From the NCBI RefSeq assembly GCF_008017415.1, contig NZ_VRSV01000002.1, forward strand, positions 744,001 through 808,000: a stretch of 64,000 bases of DNA, in the 5' to 3' direction. This DNA comes from Microbacterium hatanonis (lineage in GTDB: Bacteria > Actinomycetota > Actinomycetes > Actinomycetales > Microbacteriaceae). A model generated the notes under the pieces. That model saw nothing but the letters and a program-made list of their open reading frames with translations, did no database searches and was not told the origin of the DNA. Positions 26,773 to 35,283 of the stretch are shown piece by piece (position 1 is the first letter of the stretch; every line of letters starts with the position of its first letter). The position numbers and the translations under genes were made by a program.

Positions 26773-28346
26773 CCTCTTCCGCGCCTCTCCCCGCTCAGGC
26801 GGACGACCGACCGGTCGTCCGCCTGAGCGGCGTCGGCGTGCGCTTCGGCGCGAACCAGGTGCTGCGCGACGTCTCGCTCGACCTCGCCGCGGGCACGATC
26901 ACCGCCCTCCTCGGCACGAACGGCGCGGGGAAGTCGACGCTCATCGGCGCCGTGTCGGGAGCGAACCCCGGCTACACCGGGTCGATCGAGGTGTCCGGCG
27001 CATCGACGCGGGTGACGTCGCCCGCCCGGGCGCGCCGGGCCGGCATCGAGACGGTGCACCAGAGGATCGCCGACGGCATCGTGCCGTCGCTGTCGGTCGC
27101 CGACAACATCGCGCTCACCGACCTCTCGTCGGGCGGGCACCGGGTGGTGCGCCGAGCCGAGACCGAACGCATCGCCCGGGCCGCGCTCGCGCGCCTCGGA
27201 CTCGAGTGGTCGGACGAGGTGCTGCGCGCCGACGCCGGGCGGCTGGGCACCTCCGACGCGCAGCTGCTGATCCTCGCCCGCGCCCTGCGCTCGACCCCGA
27301 AGCTGCTCATCCTCGACGAGCCGACGTCGGCGCTCACCGCGTCCGAGGCCGATCGCCTCTTCGAGGTGCTCCGGGCGCTGCGCGACGGCGAGCCCGGCCG
27401 ACCGGGTCTGGCCATCCTGTTCGTGAGCCACCGGTTCGGCGAGATCGAGCGGCTCGCCGACCGCATCCTCGTGCTCCGCGACGGGGGGCTCACCCTGGCA
27501 GCCTCGCGGCCGTTCGACTGGCACGCCGCCCTCGAAGCCATGCTCGGGGTCCCCACCGAGCTGCAGCAGCACGTGACCGACCCGCAGCCGGCCGGCGACG
27601 TGGTCTTCTCGATCGACGGGGCGCGTCTCGTCCCGGGCTCGGGGGCGCTCGCGCTCGACGTGCACGCGGGGCAGGTCACCGGCATCCTGGGCCTCCTCGG
27701 CGCGGGCAAGACCGAGCTCGCCGAGACGGTCGCGGGCGTGCGGCCCGCCGGCGAGGCGCGCATGACGCTCTCCGGCGGCGCCTATCGACCGACCACCCCG
27801 GCGGCGGCGAAGGAGGCCGGGGTCGTGCTCGTCCCCGAAGATCGCCAGCGCGGCGGCATCCAGCCCGGCTGGTCGATCGCGCGCACCGTGGGCCTGCCGG
27901 TGCTGCGCGAGATCTCCGACCGGCTCGGTGTGGTCGGCGTGCGCCGCGAGCGCGCGGTGGCGGACGAGGTGATCGACGCCTACGACGTCGTCGCGCCGTC
28001 GGCCGACACCGCGGTCGACGATCTGTCGGGCGGCAACCAGCAGAAGGTGATCGTCGGCCGCTGGCTGCGCACCGCGCCCGCCCTCGCCGTGCTCGACGAG
28101 CCGTTCCGCGGGGTCGACATCGGCGCGCGTCGACGCATCGGCGACGCCGCGCGGGCCCGGGCGGGAGAGGGCGCGGCCGTCGTCGTGCTCTCGAGCGACG
28201 TCGACGAGATCCTCGATGTCGCCGACCGCATCGTCGTGCTCGTCTCGGGCAGGATCGCCCTCGACACCCCCGCCGGAGTCCACGATCGTGCGCGCATCGT
28301 CAATGCGCTGCTCGACGACCCCGGTCACCCGAAGGAGACCGCATGA
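26769..28346 (+). CDS. Ribose-type ABC importer ATPase (two nucleotide-binding domains)
   Basis: 525 residues with two fused ATPase domains as in RbsA. Domain 1 has Walker A GTNGAGKST (near 48) and LLILDEPTSALT, but its signature is degenerate (LGTSDAQLL in place of LSGGQ). Domain 2 has a Walker A-like GLLGAGKTEL and an intact DLSGGNQQKVIVGRWL and VLDEPFRGVDIG. Such asymmetry is usual for carbohydrate class 2 importers. Coupled by ATGA at both ends. Confidence 0.92.
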   Translation: MTSSAPLPAQADDRPVVRLSGVGVRFGANQVLRDVSLDLAAGTITALLGTNGAGKSTLIGAVSGANPGYTGSIEVSGASTRVTSPARARRAGIETVHQRIADGIVPSLSVADNIALTDLSSGGHRVVRRAETERIARAALARLGLEWSDEVLRADAGRLGTSDAQLLILARALRSTPKLLILDEPTSALTASEADRLFEVLRALRDGEPGRPGLAILFVSHRFGEIERLADRILVLRDGGLTLAASRPFDWHAALEAMLGVPTELQQHVTDPQPAGDVVFSIDGARLVPGSGALALDVHAGQVTGILGLLGAGKTELAETVAGVRPAGEARMTLSGGAYRPTTPAAAKEAGVVLVPEDRQRGGIQPGWSIARTVGLPVLREISDRLGVVGVRRERAVADEVIDAYDVVAPSADTAVDDLSGGNQQKVIVGRWLRTAPALAVLDEPFRGVDIGARRRIGDAARARAGEGAAVVVLSSDVDEILDVADRIVVLVSGRIALDTPAGVHDRARIVNALLDDPGHPKETA

Positions 28347-29383
28347 GCCTCACGACAGCATCCGCCCCCGGCATCGGAACGCGCGTCATCGACGGCGTTG
28401 CGAAGTGGGGCTTCGTCGCCGTCACCGCGCTGCTCATCGTGTTCTTCTTCGCCACGCAGCCGGCGTTCGGCACGGTCGAGAACGTCTTCGGGATGCTGAA
28501 GTTCATCGCCCCCGTCGGGATCGCGGGCCTGGGGGTCACCCTCGCCATGACCGTCGGCGGACTCGACCTCTCGGTGGGAGCCAACGCCGGTTTCGCCGTC
28601 TCGATCGCGGCGTGGACGCTCGTGATCGCCGGTCAGGTCGGCGGGATCGCGGTCGGCGTCGTGCTGCTGTCCGGAGCGCTCATCGGCGCATTGAACGCGG
28701 CGCTGATCGTCTTCGCCCGCATCCCGGATCTGCTCGCCACCCTCGCGACGATGTTCACCGTGGTGGGGCTGAAGCTGATCATCGTCGACGGCAAGTCGAT
28801 CTCGTCGCAGATGACCCTCGCCGACGGCTCCACCGCGCCCGGCCGCTTCACCGCCGACTTCCTCTGGTTCGACCGCGGGTCTTTCGGACCCGTCTCGGTG
28901 CCGGTCGTGCTCTTCCTCGTTCTGACGGCCCTCCTCTGGTTCGTGCTCGACCGCACCCGCTGGGGGCGTGCGCTGGCCGCCGTCGGATCGAACCCCGAGG
29001 CCGCTCGTCTCGCCGGCGTGCGGGTGCGCGCCTACCGCGCCGCGGCGTACATCGGCTGCGGCGTGCTCGCCTCGATCGCGGGGCTCGTGCTCGCCGCCCG
29101 CATCGGCCAGGGCGACGTCTCGGCGGGCAACTCGCTGCTGCTCGACGCGGTGGCCGTCGCGCTCGTCGGTGTGTCGGTGCTGGGCATCGGCCGACCGAAC
29201 GCCTGGGGCACGGCGCTGGGGGCCGTGCTGATCGCGGTCATGGTGACGGGCTTCTCCATGATGGGATTGCCCTACTACATCCAGGACTTCGGCAAGGGCG
29301 TCGTGCTGCTCGTGGCACTGCTGTTCAGCTTCACGTTCCGCCGCCGGAAGACCACGATCATCGCCGGGAGCACCACCGCATGA
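28343..29383 (+). CDS. Ribose-type ABC importer permease
   Basis: 346 residues, about ten TM segments of the RbsC/BPD_transp_2 type: GIAGLGVTLAMTVGGLDLSVG is the family hallmark, with GSNPEAARLAGVRVRAYRAAAYIG later. A single permease gene implies a homodimer. GAAGGAGA precedes the ATG; overlaps both neighbours by ATGA. Confidence 0.92.
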   Translation: MSLTTASAPGIGTRVIDGVAKWGFVAVTALLIVFFFATQPAFGTVENVFGMLKFIAPVGIAGLGVTLAMTVGGLDLSVGANAGFAVSIAAWTLVIAGQVGGIAVGVVLLSGALIGALNAALIVFARIPDLLATLATMFTVVGLKLIIVDGKSISSQMTLADGSTAPGRFTADFLWFDRGSFGPVSVPVVLFLVLTALLWFVLDRTRWGRALAAVGSNPEAARLAGVRVRAYRAAAYIGCGVLASIAGLVLAARIGQGDVSAGNSLLLDAVAVALVGVSVLGIGRPNAWGTALGAVLIAVMVTGFSMMGLPYYIQDFGKGVVLLVALLFSFTFRRRKTTIIAGSTTA

Positions 29384-30582
29384 GCGACCTCGAAGCCGAC
29401 CTCCTCACCGTCGACACGGTCGGCGCGTACCTGCTGGCGCGTCCGCAGCTGGCCGGACCCGTCGATCCCGCGACGATCGTCTCCGTGGTCGAGGTCGGCG
29501 ACGGCAACCTCAATCTCGTCTTCATCGTGACCGACGCCGCCGGCAATGGCGTCGTCGTGAAGCAGTCGCTGCCGCACGTGCGCGTCGACCCCACCTGGCC
29601 GCTCACCCGCGAGCGCGCCAAGCGCGAGGCGGTCGTGCTCGCCGCCCACGAGGCGGTGGATGCGGCGCACGTCCCCGCGTTCTACGGCTTCGACGAAGCA
29701 TCCCTCGCCCTCTCGATCGAAGATCTCAGCGACCATGCCGTCTGGCGCAACGAGCTGAACGCGGGGCGTCTGCACACCTACGCCGCCGTGGAGCTCGGAA
29801 CCTACGTCGGCGCGATCGGCTTCGCCACGAGCGTCTTCGGCACCCCCGGGCCCGAGCGGCGCCGGCGGATCGCCGAGGCGACGAACCCTGAGCTGTCGGA
29901 GATCACCGAAGACCTCGTCTTCACGGAGCCCTACGTCGACCACGAGCACAACGGGTGGCTGCCCGCGAACGAGGACGACGTACGCGATCTCCGCACCGAC
30001 CGCGTGTTCGTGCGCGAGATCGGCCTGGCGAAGCAGCGGTTCCAGGAGGACCACCAGAGCCTGGTGCACGGCGATCTGCACACCGGGTCGGTGTTCGTGC
30101 GTTCGGAAGGAAGCTCGGTCCGCGCGTTCGATTCGGAGTTCGGCACCTATGCGCCCACGGGCTTCGACCTCGGCGCCGTGTGGGCGAACCTCATCATCGC
30201 TGCGGCGCGGGCATCGGCGCTCGGACGCGAGGCCGACGCCGAGGCGCTGCTCGCGCTGCCGGTCGAGCTGATCGCCGCCTTCGAGGAAGAGTTCACCCGG
30301 CGGTGGCCCGACCGCGTCGACCCCCGGGTCTACGGCGACGACGTGCTCGCGGTGACGCTCCGCCGCATCCGCTCCGATGCCGCGATCTACGCCGCGGCGA
30401 AGGCCGTGCGCCGGATCGTCGGGTTCTCGAAGGTCGCCGACATCCAGACCCTCCCCGAGCACGAGCGTGCGATCGCCGCCCGCCGGGTGCTGCTCACCGC
30501 CCGCACGCTGGGCGTCGCGCGCCTGATCGACCCCGATCCCCGCCGCCTGACGCAGCTGACGCGCGAGCCCCTGCTCACGTAG
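29380..30582 (+). CDS. mtnK: S-methyl-5-thioribose kinase
   Basis: 400 residues, the MtnK length. It phosphorylates 5-methylthioribose at C1 with ATP, committing it to methionine salvage. Family marks are GDGNLNLVFIV (nucleotide loop), VVKQSLPHVR (lysine), and the kinase HGDLHTGSVFV catalytic loop and FDSEFGTYAP metal motif. ATGA overlap with the permease gene links uptake and phosphorylation. A hairpin-forming element follows its stop. Confidence 0.93.
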   Translation: MSDLEADLLTVDTVGAYLLARPQLAGPVDPATIVSVVEVGDGNLNLVFIVTDAAGNGVVVKQSLPHVRVDPTWPLTRERAKREAVVLAAHEAVDAAHVPAFYGFDEASLALSIEDLSDHAVWRNELNAGRLHTYAAVELGTYVGAIGFATSVFGTPGPERRRRIAEATNPELSEITEDLVFTEPYVDHEHNGWLPANEDDVRDLRTDRVFVREIGLAKQRFQEDHQSLVHGDLHTGSVFVRSEGSSVRAFDSEFGTYAPTGFDLGAVWANLIIAAARASALGREADAEALLALPVELIAAFEEEFTRRWPDRVDPRVYGDDVLAVTLRRIRSDAAIYAAAKAVRRIVGFSKVADIQTLPEHERAIAARRVLLTARTLGVARLIDPDPRRLTQLTREPLLT

Positions 30583-30599
30583 CGCGGGGAGGCTCCGAG

Positions 30600-30682
30600 C
30601 CCGAGCGCACGGGTTTCGCTCGAGCGCACGGGGTGGATGCGTGCATAGCCCGTGCGCGGGGACCGAGGCCGTGTGCTCGGGG
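30600..30682. repeat. 83-nt palindromic element, copy A
   Basis: Between the convergent mtnK and mtnB genes. Two direct CGAGCGCACGG units, a 17-nt spacer, then two inverted CCGTGYGC units. It aligns without gaps to 52618-52700, with about 60 of 83 positions identical by my count. It could fold into two nested stems and act as a terminator. Confidence 0.75.
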
Positions 30683-30715
30683 AACCGCGGCCGGCGGCCG
30701 GCGGATGCTGCGCGG

Positions 30716-31348
30716 TCAGCGGGTCGCGACGGTGAAGCGCAGGAGCCACTCGGCGATCTCGAGGTGGCGGCGGGCCGCGGCAGCATCCTCGCCCCAGGCG
30801 TACATGCCGTGGGTCGCCACGATCATGACCGGCACCTCGGGGACGTCGGCGGTGGCGGGCACGTAGACCTCGTCGAAGCGGGCGGCCTCCACCGCCATGT
30901 CCTGGTCGTTCGCGATCACGGGGATGACGACGGTCTCGTCGTGCGCGCGGTGTCCGATGCCCTTGAGCATCTCCATGTCGCGGATCTCGACGCCGGAGGG
31001 CCAGCGGTGCGCGGCGACGACCGCGTCGAGAGCATGAACGTGGAACACCGCGCCGGCACCGGTGCGCGCGGCGATGTGGGCGTGGAGGCCGGCTTCGGCG
31101 GACGGCGGGCGGGGGTCGTCCGCGTCGAGGCCTCGGCCGTCGGGGCCGACGAGCACGACGTCGGCTTCGGTGAGCTGCGACTTGTCGAGACCCGACGCGG
31201 TGACCGCCAGCACGAGAGGATCGCGGTCGATCACGAGGGAGAGGTTCCCCGAGGTGCCGCGCATCCAGCCGTATCCCGAGAAGCGGGCGGCCTCAGCGGC
31301 GAGGGTCGCACCGGCTTCGAGCGTGCGCGCGGTCGACAGGGCGCTCAT
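30716..31348 (-). CDS. mtnB: Methylthioribulose-1-phosphate dehydratase
   Basis: 210 residues of the class II aldolase fold. It dehydrates 5-methylthioribulose-1-phosphate to 2,3-diketo-5-methylthiopentyl-1-phosphate. Visible marks are GWMRGTSGNLSLV near residue 30, LTASGLDKSQLT-type region, GAVFHVHALDAVVAAH with zinc histidines, and the C-terminal HGMYAWGED. Start ATG overlaps the mtnC stop (ATGA). Last gene of mtnA-mtnC-mtnB, convergent with mtnK. Confidence 0.92.
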   Translation of the reverse strand: MSALSTARTLEAGATLAAEAARFSGYGWMRGTSGNLSLVIDRDPLVLAVTASGLDKSQLTEADVVLVGPDGRGLDADDPRPPSAEAGLHAHIAARTGAGAVFHVHALDAVVAAHRWPSGVEIRDMEMLKGIGHRAHDETVVIPVIANDQDMAVEAARFDEVYVPATADVPEVPVMIVATHGMYAWGEDAAAARRHLEIAEWLLRFTVATR

Positions 31349-32043
31349 CGGGCGAGCTCGATCTCGTCGAAGGTGTGCACCACGGGTCCGTCGAACGCGG
31401 CGCCGGCCCAGGGCTCCCCGGCGCGGTCGAGGGCCACGGTCTGCCAGCCGGCGGCGCGGGCGGCGGCGACTTCTTCGGGGTGGTCGGTGAGGAAGAGGGC
31501 GCGCGCGGGTGCGACGCTCAGCGCATCGGCGATCGTCGCGTACGACGACGCATCCTTCTTGCCGCCCGCGTTGACGGTGTCGAACCAGGCCTCGACGAGG
31601 GTCGACAGATCGCCCTGCGGAGCGTGGCGGAACCACGGCTGCTGGGAGGCGACCGAGCCCGACGAGTACACGGCGATCCGCACGCCCTGATCGGCCCACG
31701 CGCGCAGGCGCGGCGGCACGTCGTCGAAGAACTGCGAGGTGATCTCCCCTGCGGCGAAGCCCTCGGCCCAGATGACGCCCTGGATCGTCTTCAGCGGCGT
31801 GGACTTCACGTCGGTCGCCATCAGTGCGCGCAGCGCATCGGCGACCTCGCCGTCGCTCGCTCCGGCCGGCAGCCCCGTCTCCGCGATCGCATCGGCTCGC
31901 GCGGCCCGCAGGGAGTCGCGACCGAGAGCCTCTTCCAGACGGGGGCGCGCATAGTCGTACAGGTCGCCGAGGATGAAGCCGGCCTCGCTCGTGGTGCCCT
32001 CGATATCGAGCACGACGACGTCGGCGGAGGGGGTGACGGTCAT
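31345..32043 (-). CDS. mtnC: Acireductone synthase (enolase-phosphatase)
   Basis: 232 residues, haloacid dehalogenase superfamily. It enolises and dephosphorylates 2,3-diketo-5-methylthiopentyl-1-phosphate to the acireductone. Motif I is VVVLDIEGTTSE, motif II VYSSGSVASQQ, motif III lysines in NAGGKKDASSY, motif IV LFLTDHPEEV. The single MtnC replaces separate MtnW and MtnX. ATGA overlaps on both sides. Confidence 0.93.
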   Translation of the reverse strand: MTVTPSADVVVLDIEGTTSEAGFILGDLYDYARPRLEEALGRDSLRAARADAIAETGLPAGASDGEVADALRALMATDVKSTPLKTIQGVIWAEGFAAGEITSQFFDDVPPRLRAWADQGVRIAVYSSGSVASQQPWFRHAPQGDLSTLVEAWFDTVNAGGKKDASSYATIADALSVAPARALFLTDHPEEVAAARAAGWQTVALDRAGEPWAGAAFDGPVVHTFDEIELAR

Positions 32044-33218
32044 TCGGGTCCTCCGGTGGAGTCGTTCGAGAAAGGGTGGAAGGCGACGGTGTCGGGCTGC
32101 GTCGAGGCGTTGACGGGCACGGGCACGGCCGGCGTCCGCCGTCGCCGCAGCGGGGGAGTGCCGGGGATCTCGGCGAGTGCCTCGGGGTCGGCGGTGAAGT
32201 GGTCGGCGACGCGCGCGGGCTCGAACGTACCCCGGCTCGTGGCGATGCGGGTCACCAGCCGCGGTGGTGTCACGTCGAACGCCGGATACCAGGCGTCGGT
32301 CACGAGCGGGCTGGCCGACCGGTGTCCGAGCACTTCGAGCACCTCGGCGGGATCGCGGTCTTCGATCACCACGTCGGCGCCGGTGGGGGCGGCGCGGTCG
32401 GGTGCCTCCACCATCGCGTAGTACGGCACGTCGAAGGCGGATGCTGCGGCCGCGAGGGCGAGCGTACCCACCTTGTTCACGACCGAGCCGTCGAGCGAGA
32501 CCCGATCGGCGGCGGTCACGACGGCATCGATCGGGCCGGTGCCCACGCCGCGGGGCGACGACAGGGCGGCGGCGCCCATCCCGTCGGTGATGAGCGTGAC
32601 CTGCTGGCCGAGTTCGCGCAGCGAGTGCGCGGTCAGTCGGGCCCCCTGCAGGTAGGGGCGGGTCTCGGTCGCGATCCATTCGATCTCCCGGCCGGCCTCG
32701 GCGGCCGCGGCGACCAGGCCGAACAGGTAGGCATCGGCCCAGCAGTGCGTGAGGATGCGCGGCGTCGCGGGGAGCAGCGACAGCGTCGCGCGGCCGAGGC
32801 GGAGGGCAGCCTCCCGATAGTCGCGGTCGACCGTGCGGGCGGAGTCGAGGGTCGCGGTCACGAGTTCGGCCGTGGTGTCGGCGTCGCGTCCCGCGGCGAG
32901 GATCGTCGCGACCGCGTCGCGCGGGTGCGCGTTGGTGGGGCGCGCCGTAGCCAGGGCGCGTCCGGCGAGCCCGAGCGCGGTGCGCGCATCGCGCAACGGC
33001 AGATCGCGCGCCTGCAGCGCGGCGAGGGCCATGCCCGCGGTGGCGGCGTACAGCGGCCCCGAGCTCTGCGTCACCATCTCGCGGATCGCTGCGGCGACGG
33101 CATCCGGCGTCTCGGCCGTCACCCATTCGACGCGAGCCGGGAAGATCCGGCGGTCGAGGATGCGGACGACGCGCGCCGCCTCATCGAGGGTGACGGAGTT
33201 CTCCAGGGTCGCGGTCAC
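32040..33218 (-). CDS. mtnA: S-methyl-5-thioribose-1-phosphate isomerase, divergent
   Basis: 392 residues of the eIF2B-like isomerase family. It converts methylthioribose-1-phosphate to methylthioribulose-1-phosphate. The strongly conserved ETRPYLQGARLTA, the catalytic aspartate in TAADRVSLDGSVVNKVGT and the closing YPAFDVTPPRLVT are clear. The catalytic cysteine is kept, but in LTHCWAD instead of the usual THCNTG, and the N-terminal RGAPA-type motif reads QSSGPLYA. A Pro/Ser tail follows residue 350. GTG has GGAAGGA upstream. Context supports MtnA despite the divergence. Confidence 0.85.
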   Translation of the reverse strand: MTATLENSVTLDEAARVVRILDRRIFPARVEWVTAETPDAVAAAIREMVTQSSGPLYAATAGMALAALQARDLPLRDARTALGLAGRALATARPTNAHPRDAVATILAAGRDADTTAELVTATLDSARTVDRDYREAALRLGRATLSLLPATPRILTHCWADAYLFGLVAAAAEAGREIEWIATETRPYLQGARLTAHSLRELGQQVTLITDGMGAAALSSPRGVGTGPIDAVVTAADRVSLDGSVVNKVGTLALAAAASAFDVPYYAMVEAPDRAAPTGADVVIEDRDPAEVLEVLGHRSASPLVTDAWYPAFDVTPPRLVTRIATSRGTFEPARVADHFTADPEALAEIPGTPPLRRRRTPAVPVPVNASTQPDTVAFHPFSNDSTGGPE

Positions 33219-33252
33219 CCGCCCATCCTTCCACGGGGCGGCGGCGCGGACG

Positions 33253-34536
33253 TCAGGCGGAAGAGGCGACGCGGGTCTCGGCGAGATGTCGCGCGATCTC
33301 GCCGAGGGCGTCGTGCGTGGCCGCATCGGCGGCGATGCGCTGCGCCGCGGAACGATAGGAGCGGTCGTTGAGGATCGATGAGACCGCAGCCCCGACGGCC
33401 GCCGCATCCGGTGTGCCGGTCCGCAGGTCGATTCCGGCTCCCGTCCAGGCGACGCGGGCCGCGACCTCGGGCTTGTCCTCGGTGCCGCCGGCCACGACGA
33501 GGGGGACGCCGGCGGCGAGGGTCGCCTGCACGCCGCCGTATCCTCCGTTCGTGACGACCACGTCGACACGGGGGAGGAGCGCGTCGTAGTCGAGGTAGCT
33601 CGCCGCGTAGGCGTTGCCCGGTAGGGGGCCGATGGCGTCGACCTCGCGTCCGCCCGCGGTCACCACCACGGCGACGTGGCGATCGGCGAGGGCCTCGAGG
33701 GCGGGACGCACCAGCCGGCCGAAGTCGTGGTTGTCGATCGTCCCCTGGGTCACGTGCACGACCGGGCGTTCGCGGTCGAGCTCCCCCCACCACGCGGGGC
33801 GCCGCGAGATCGTGGCGCTCTGCGGCAGGACCCCGACGAAGCGAATGCCGGGGGCGAGGTCGGTGCGCGGGTACTCGAGGGCGGCCGGGCCCGTCTGCAG
33901 GAACCTGTCGTAGTGACGCGAGGCGTCCATGATGAACCCGCGCAGTTCGGCGCCGGCGCCGGCGAAGGCGCGGGCGGCGGCCCGCTGGGTCGGCGCGAAG
34001 ACGACGTGCTGTGCCGCAGCACCCATGGCGGCGTACCGCAGCCGGTCGAACGGGCCGCGGGGAGGGTGGAGTGCGAGACCGTAGGGAGCGGCATCGCGCG
34101 AGGCCTGGCTCAGAGGTGTCACCCCCAGCGCCAGGATGGGCGGGCGGTCGTCGGTCTGGGCGATGAGGGGGAGCACACCGCCGAAGGCCCCGTCGACGAG
34201 CACCGCATCGGGACGGAGCTCGTCGATCAGCGAACGGATCGATCGGTACTGGTCGGGGATCGTCTCGACGAAGATGGTGCGGATGTCGTACTCGGTGCGT
34301 CGGACGCCCCGGTAGAGCGCACCGTCGGGGAGGTACGTGTCGGGCCGTCGGTCGTCGTAGTCGGCCGTCCCGGTCAGCACCCGGTGCTCGGCCCCGGCGC
34401 CCGCGACCTGCGCGGAGAATCGGCGACCCGTCAGGACCACGACGCGGTGCCCGTGTTCGACGAGGTGTCGGGCGACGCTCAGGATCGGACCGACGTGCCC
34501 GTGGATCGGGTTCGCCGCGAGAAGATAGGTGGCCAC
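33253..34536 (-). CDS. MGT-family (macrolide-type) glycosyltransferase
   Basis: 427 residues, GT1 fold. The N-terminal YLLAANPIHGHVGPILSVARHL holds the acceptor-side histidine, and the C-terminal domain contains VHVTQGTIDN, then PRVDVVVTNGGYGGVQATLAAGVPLVV, matching the nucleotide-sugar site with the usual HGG replaced by NGG. Relatives glycosylate and inactivate macrolides or other small molecules. GTG at 34536 has GGGAG 7 nt upstream. It is divergent from a TetR gene across a shared operator, and 34 nt upstream of mtnA on the same strand, but probably a separate unit. Confidence 0.88.
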   Translation of the reverse strand: MATYLLAANPIHGHVGPILSVARHLVEHGHRVVVLTGRRFSAQVAGAGAEHRVLTGTADYDDRRPDTYLPDGALYRGVRRTEYDIRTIFVETIPDQYRSIRSLIDELRPDAVLVDGAFGGVLPLIAQTDDRPPILALGVTPLSQASRDAAPYGLALHPPRGPFDRLRYAAMGAAAQHVVFAPTQRAAARAFAGAGAELRGFIMDASRHYDRFLQTGPAALEYPRTDLAPGIRFVGVLPQSATISRRPAWWGELDRERPVVHVTQGTIDNHDFGRLVRPALEALADRHVAVVVTAGGREVDAIGPLPGNAYAASYLDYDALLPRVDVVVTNGGYGGVQATLAAGVPLVVAGGTEDKPEVAARVAWTGAGIDLRTGTPDAAAVGAAVSSILNDRSYRSAAQRIAADAATHDALGEIARHLAETRVASSA

Positions 34537-34557
34537 CGCGCACTCCCACGATAAAGT

Positions 34558-34578
34558 TTCGTTAGATGCAGACTCTAG
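34558..34578. promoter_or_regulatory. Predicted TetR operator, copy 1
   Basis: Contains GTTAGATGCANNNTCTAG with half-sites TTAGA and TCTAG, between the divergent glycosyltransferase and tetR genes. It lies between a weak -35 (TTTCGT) and a -10 (CATAAA, 34580-34585) for tetR. An inverted copy matching at all 18 specified bases of a 21-bp block is at 35246-35266. Confidence 0.7.
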
Positions 34579-34597
34579 CCATAAATGGAAGGACGTT

Positions 34598-35245
34598 GTG
34601 ACGCCGAGAACGTATTCCTCGCCGATGCGGCAGGCGGAGGCCGCCCGGACTCGAGCGGCCATCGTCGATGCGGCGGCCTCGCTGTTCTCCCGAGACGGGT
34701 ATCCCGCGACGACGATGACCTCGATCGCGCGCGAGGCCGGCGTCTCCGTGCAGTCCGTGCGCCTGGCCGGAACCAAGGCCGCTCTCCTCGTCGCCGCGTT
34801 CGAGCGCACCTTCGCCGGCGACGAGGGCCGGCACAGCCTGTCGGAGCGGCCGGCGATGGCCGAGATCATGGCGCGTTCCGACAGTGCCGACGCGCTGCGC
34901 GGCTGGCTCGACTACGTGGCGGAGGCGAATCGGCGCACCGCGGGGCTCACGCAGGCCATGGCCGTGGCCGCCGAGACCGACCCTGTCGCTCGCGCTGCCG
35001 TCGCCGACCTCGACGCACGCCGTCGCGCCGACATCGGGCTCGCCGCGCGTTGGGCCGAGGAGCGCGGGATGCTGCCGGCGGATGCGGTGGAGGAGGCCAC
35101 CGACGAGCTCAATCACCTCGTCGGCCCCGAGACGTACGACTTCTTCGTAAGACGGTCGGGGTGGGGCGACGTGCGCTATCGCGCATGGATGGAGCGGGCG
35201 CTGATGAGCCTCATCGAACGATGGCGCACCGCATCCATAATTTGA
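34598..35245 (+). CDS. TetR family transcriptional regulator
   Basis: 215 residues. The N-terminal helix-turn-helix reads RAAIVDAAASLFSRDGYPATTMTSIAREAGVSVQSV, and the following ~150 residues form the ligand/dimer domain, ending with a helix YRAWMERALMSLIERW. GTG start at 34598 has GGAAGG about 5 nt upstream. The gene lies between two copies of one 21-bp motif, so it probably represses itself, the divergent glycosyltransferase and the downstream membrane protein. Confidence 0.9.
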   Translation: MTPRTYSSPMRQAEAARTRAAIVDAAASLFSRDGYPATTMTSIAREAGVSVQSVRLAGTKAALLVAAFERTFAGDEGRHSLSERPAMAEIMARSDSADALRGWLDYVAEANRRTAGLTQAMAVAAETDPVARAAVADLDARRRADIGLAARWAEERGMLPADAVEEATDELNHLVGPETYDFFVRRSGWGDVRYRAWMERALMSLIERWRTASII

Positions 35246-35266
35246 CTAGACGGTGCATCTAACGAA
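35246..35266. promoter_or_regulatory. Predicted TetR operator, copy 2
   Basis: Reverse complement of copy 1 (CTAGACGGTGCATCTAAC plus GAA), beginning directly after the tetR stop codon. It covers the expected -35 position of the membrane protein promoter, whose -10 is at 35271. Confidence 0.7.
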
Positions 35267-35270
35267 CTGC

Positions 35271-35276
35271 TAGCGT
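35271..35276 (+). promoter_or_regulatory. -10 element for small membrane protein gene
   Basis: TAGCGT with 7 nt to the ATG at 35284 suggests a leaderless mRNA, downstream of operator copy 2. Confidence 0.5.
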
Positions 35277-35283
35277 GCGGTCC

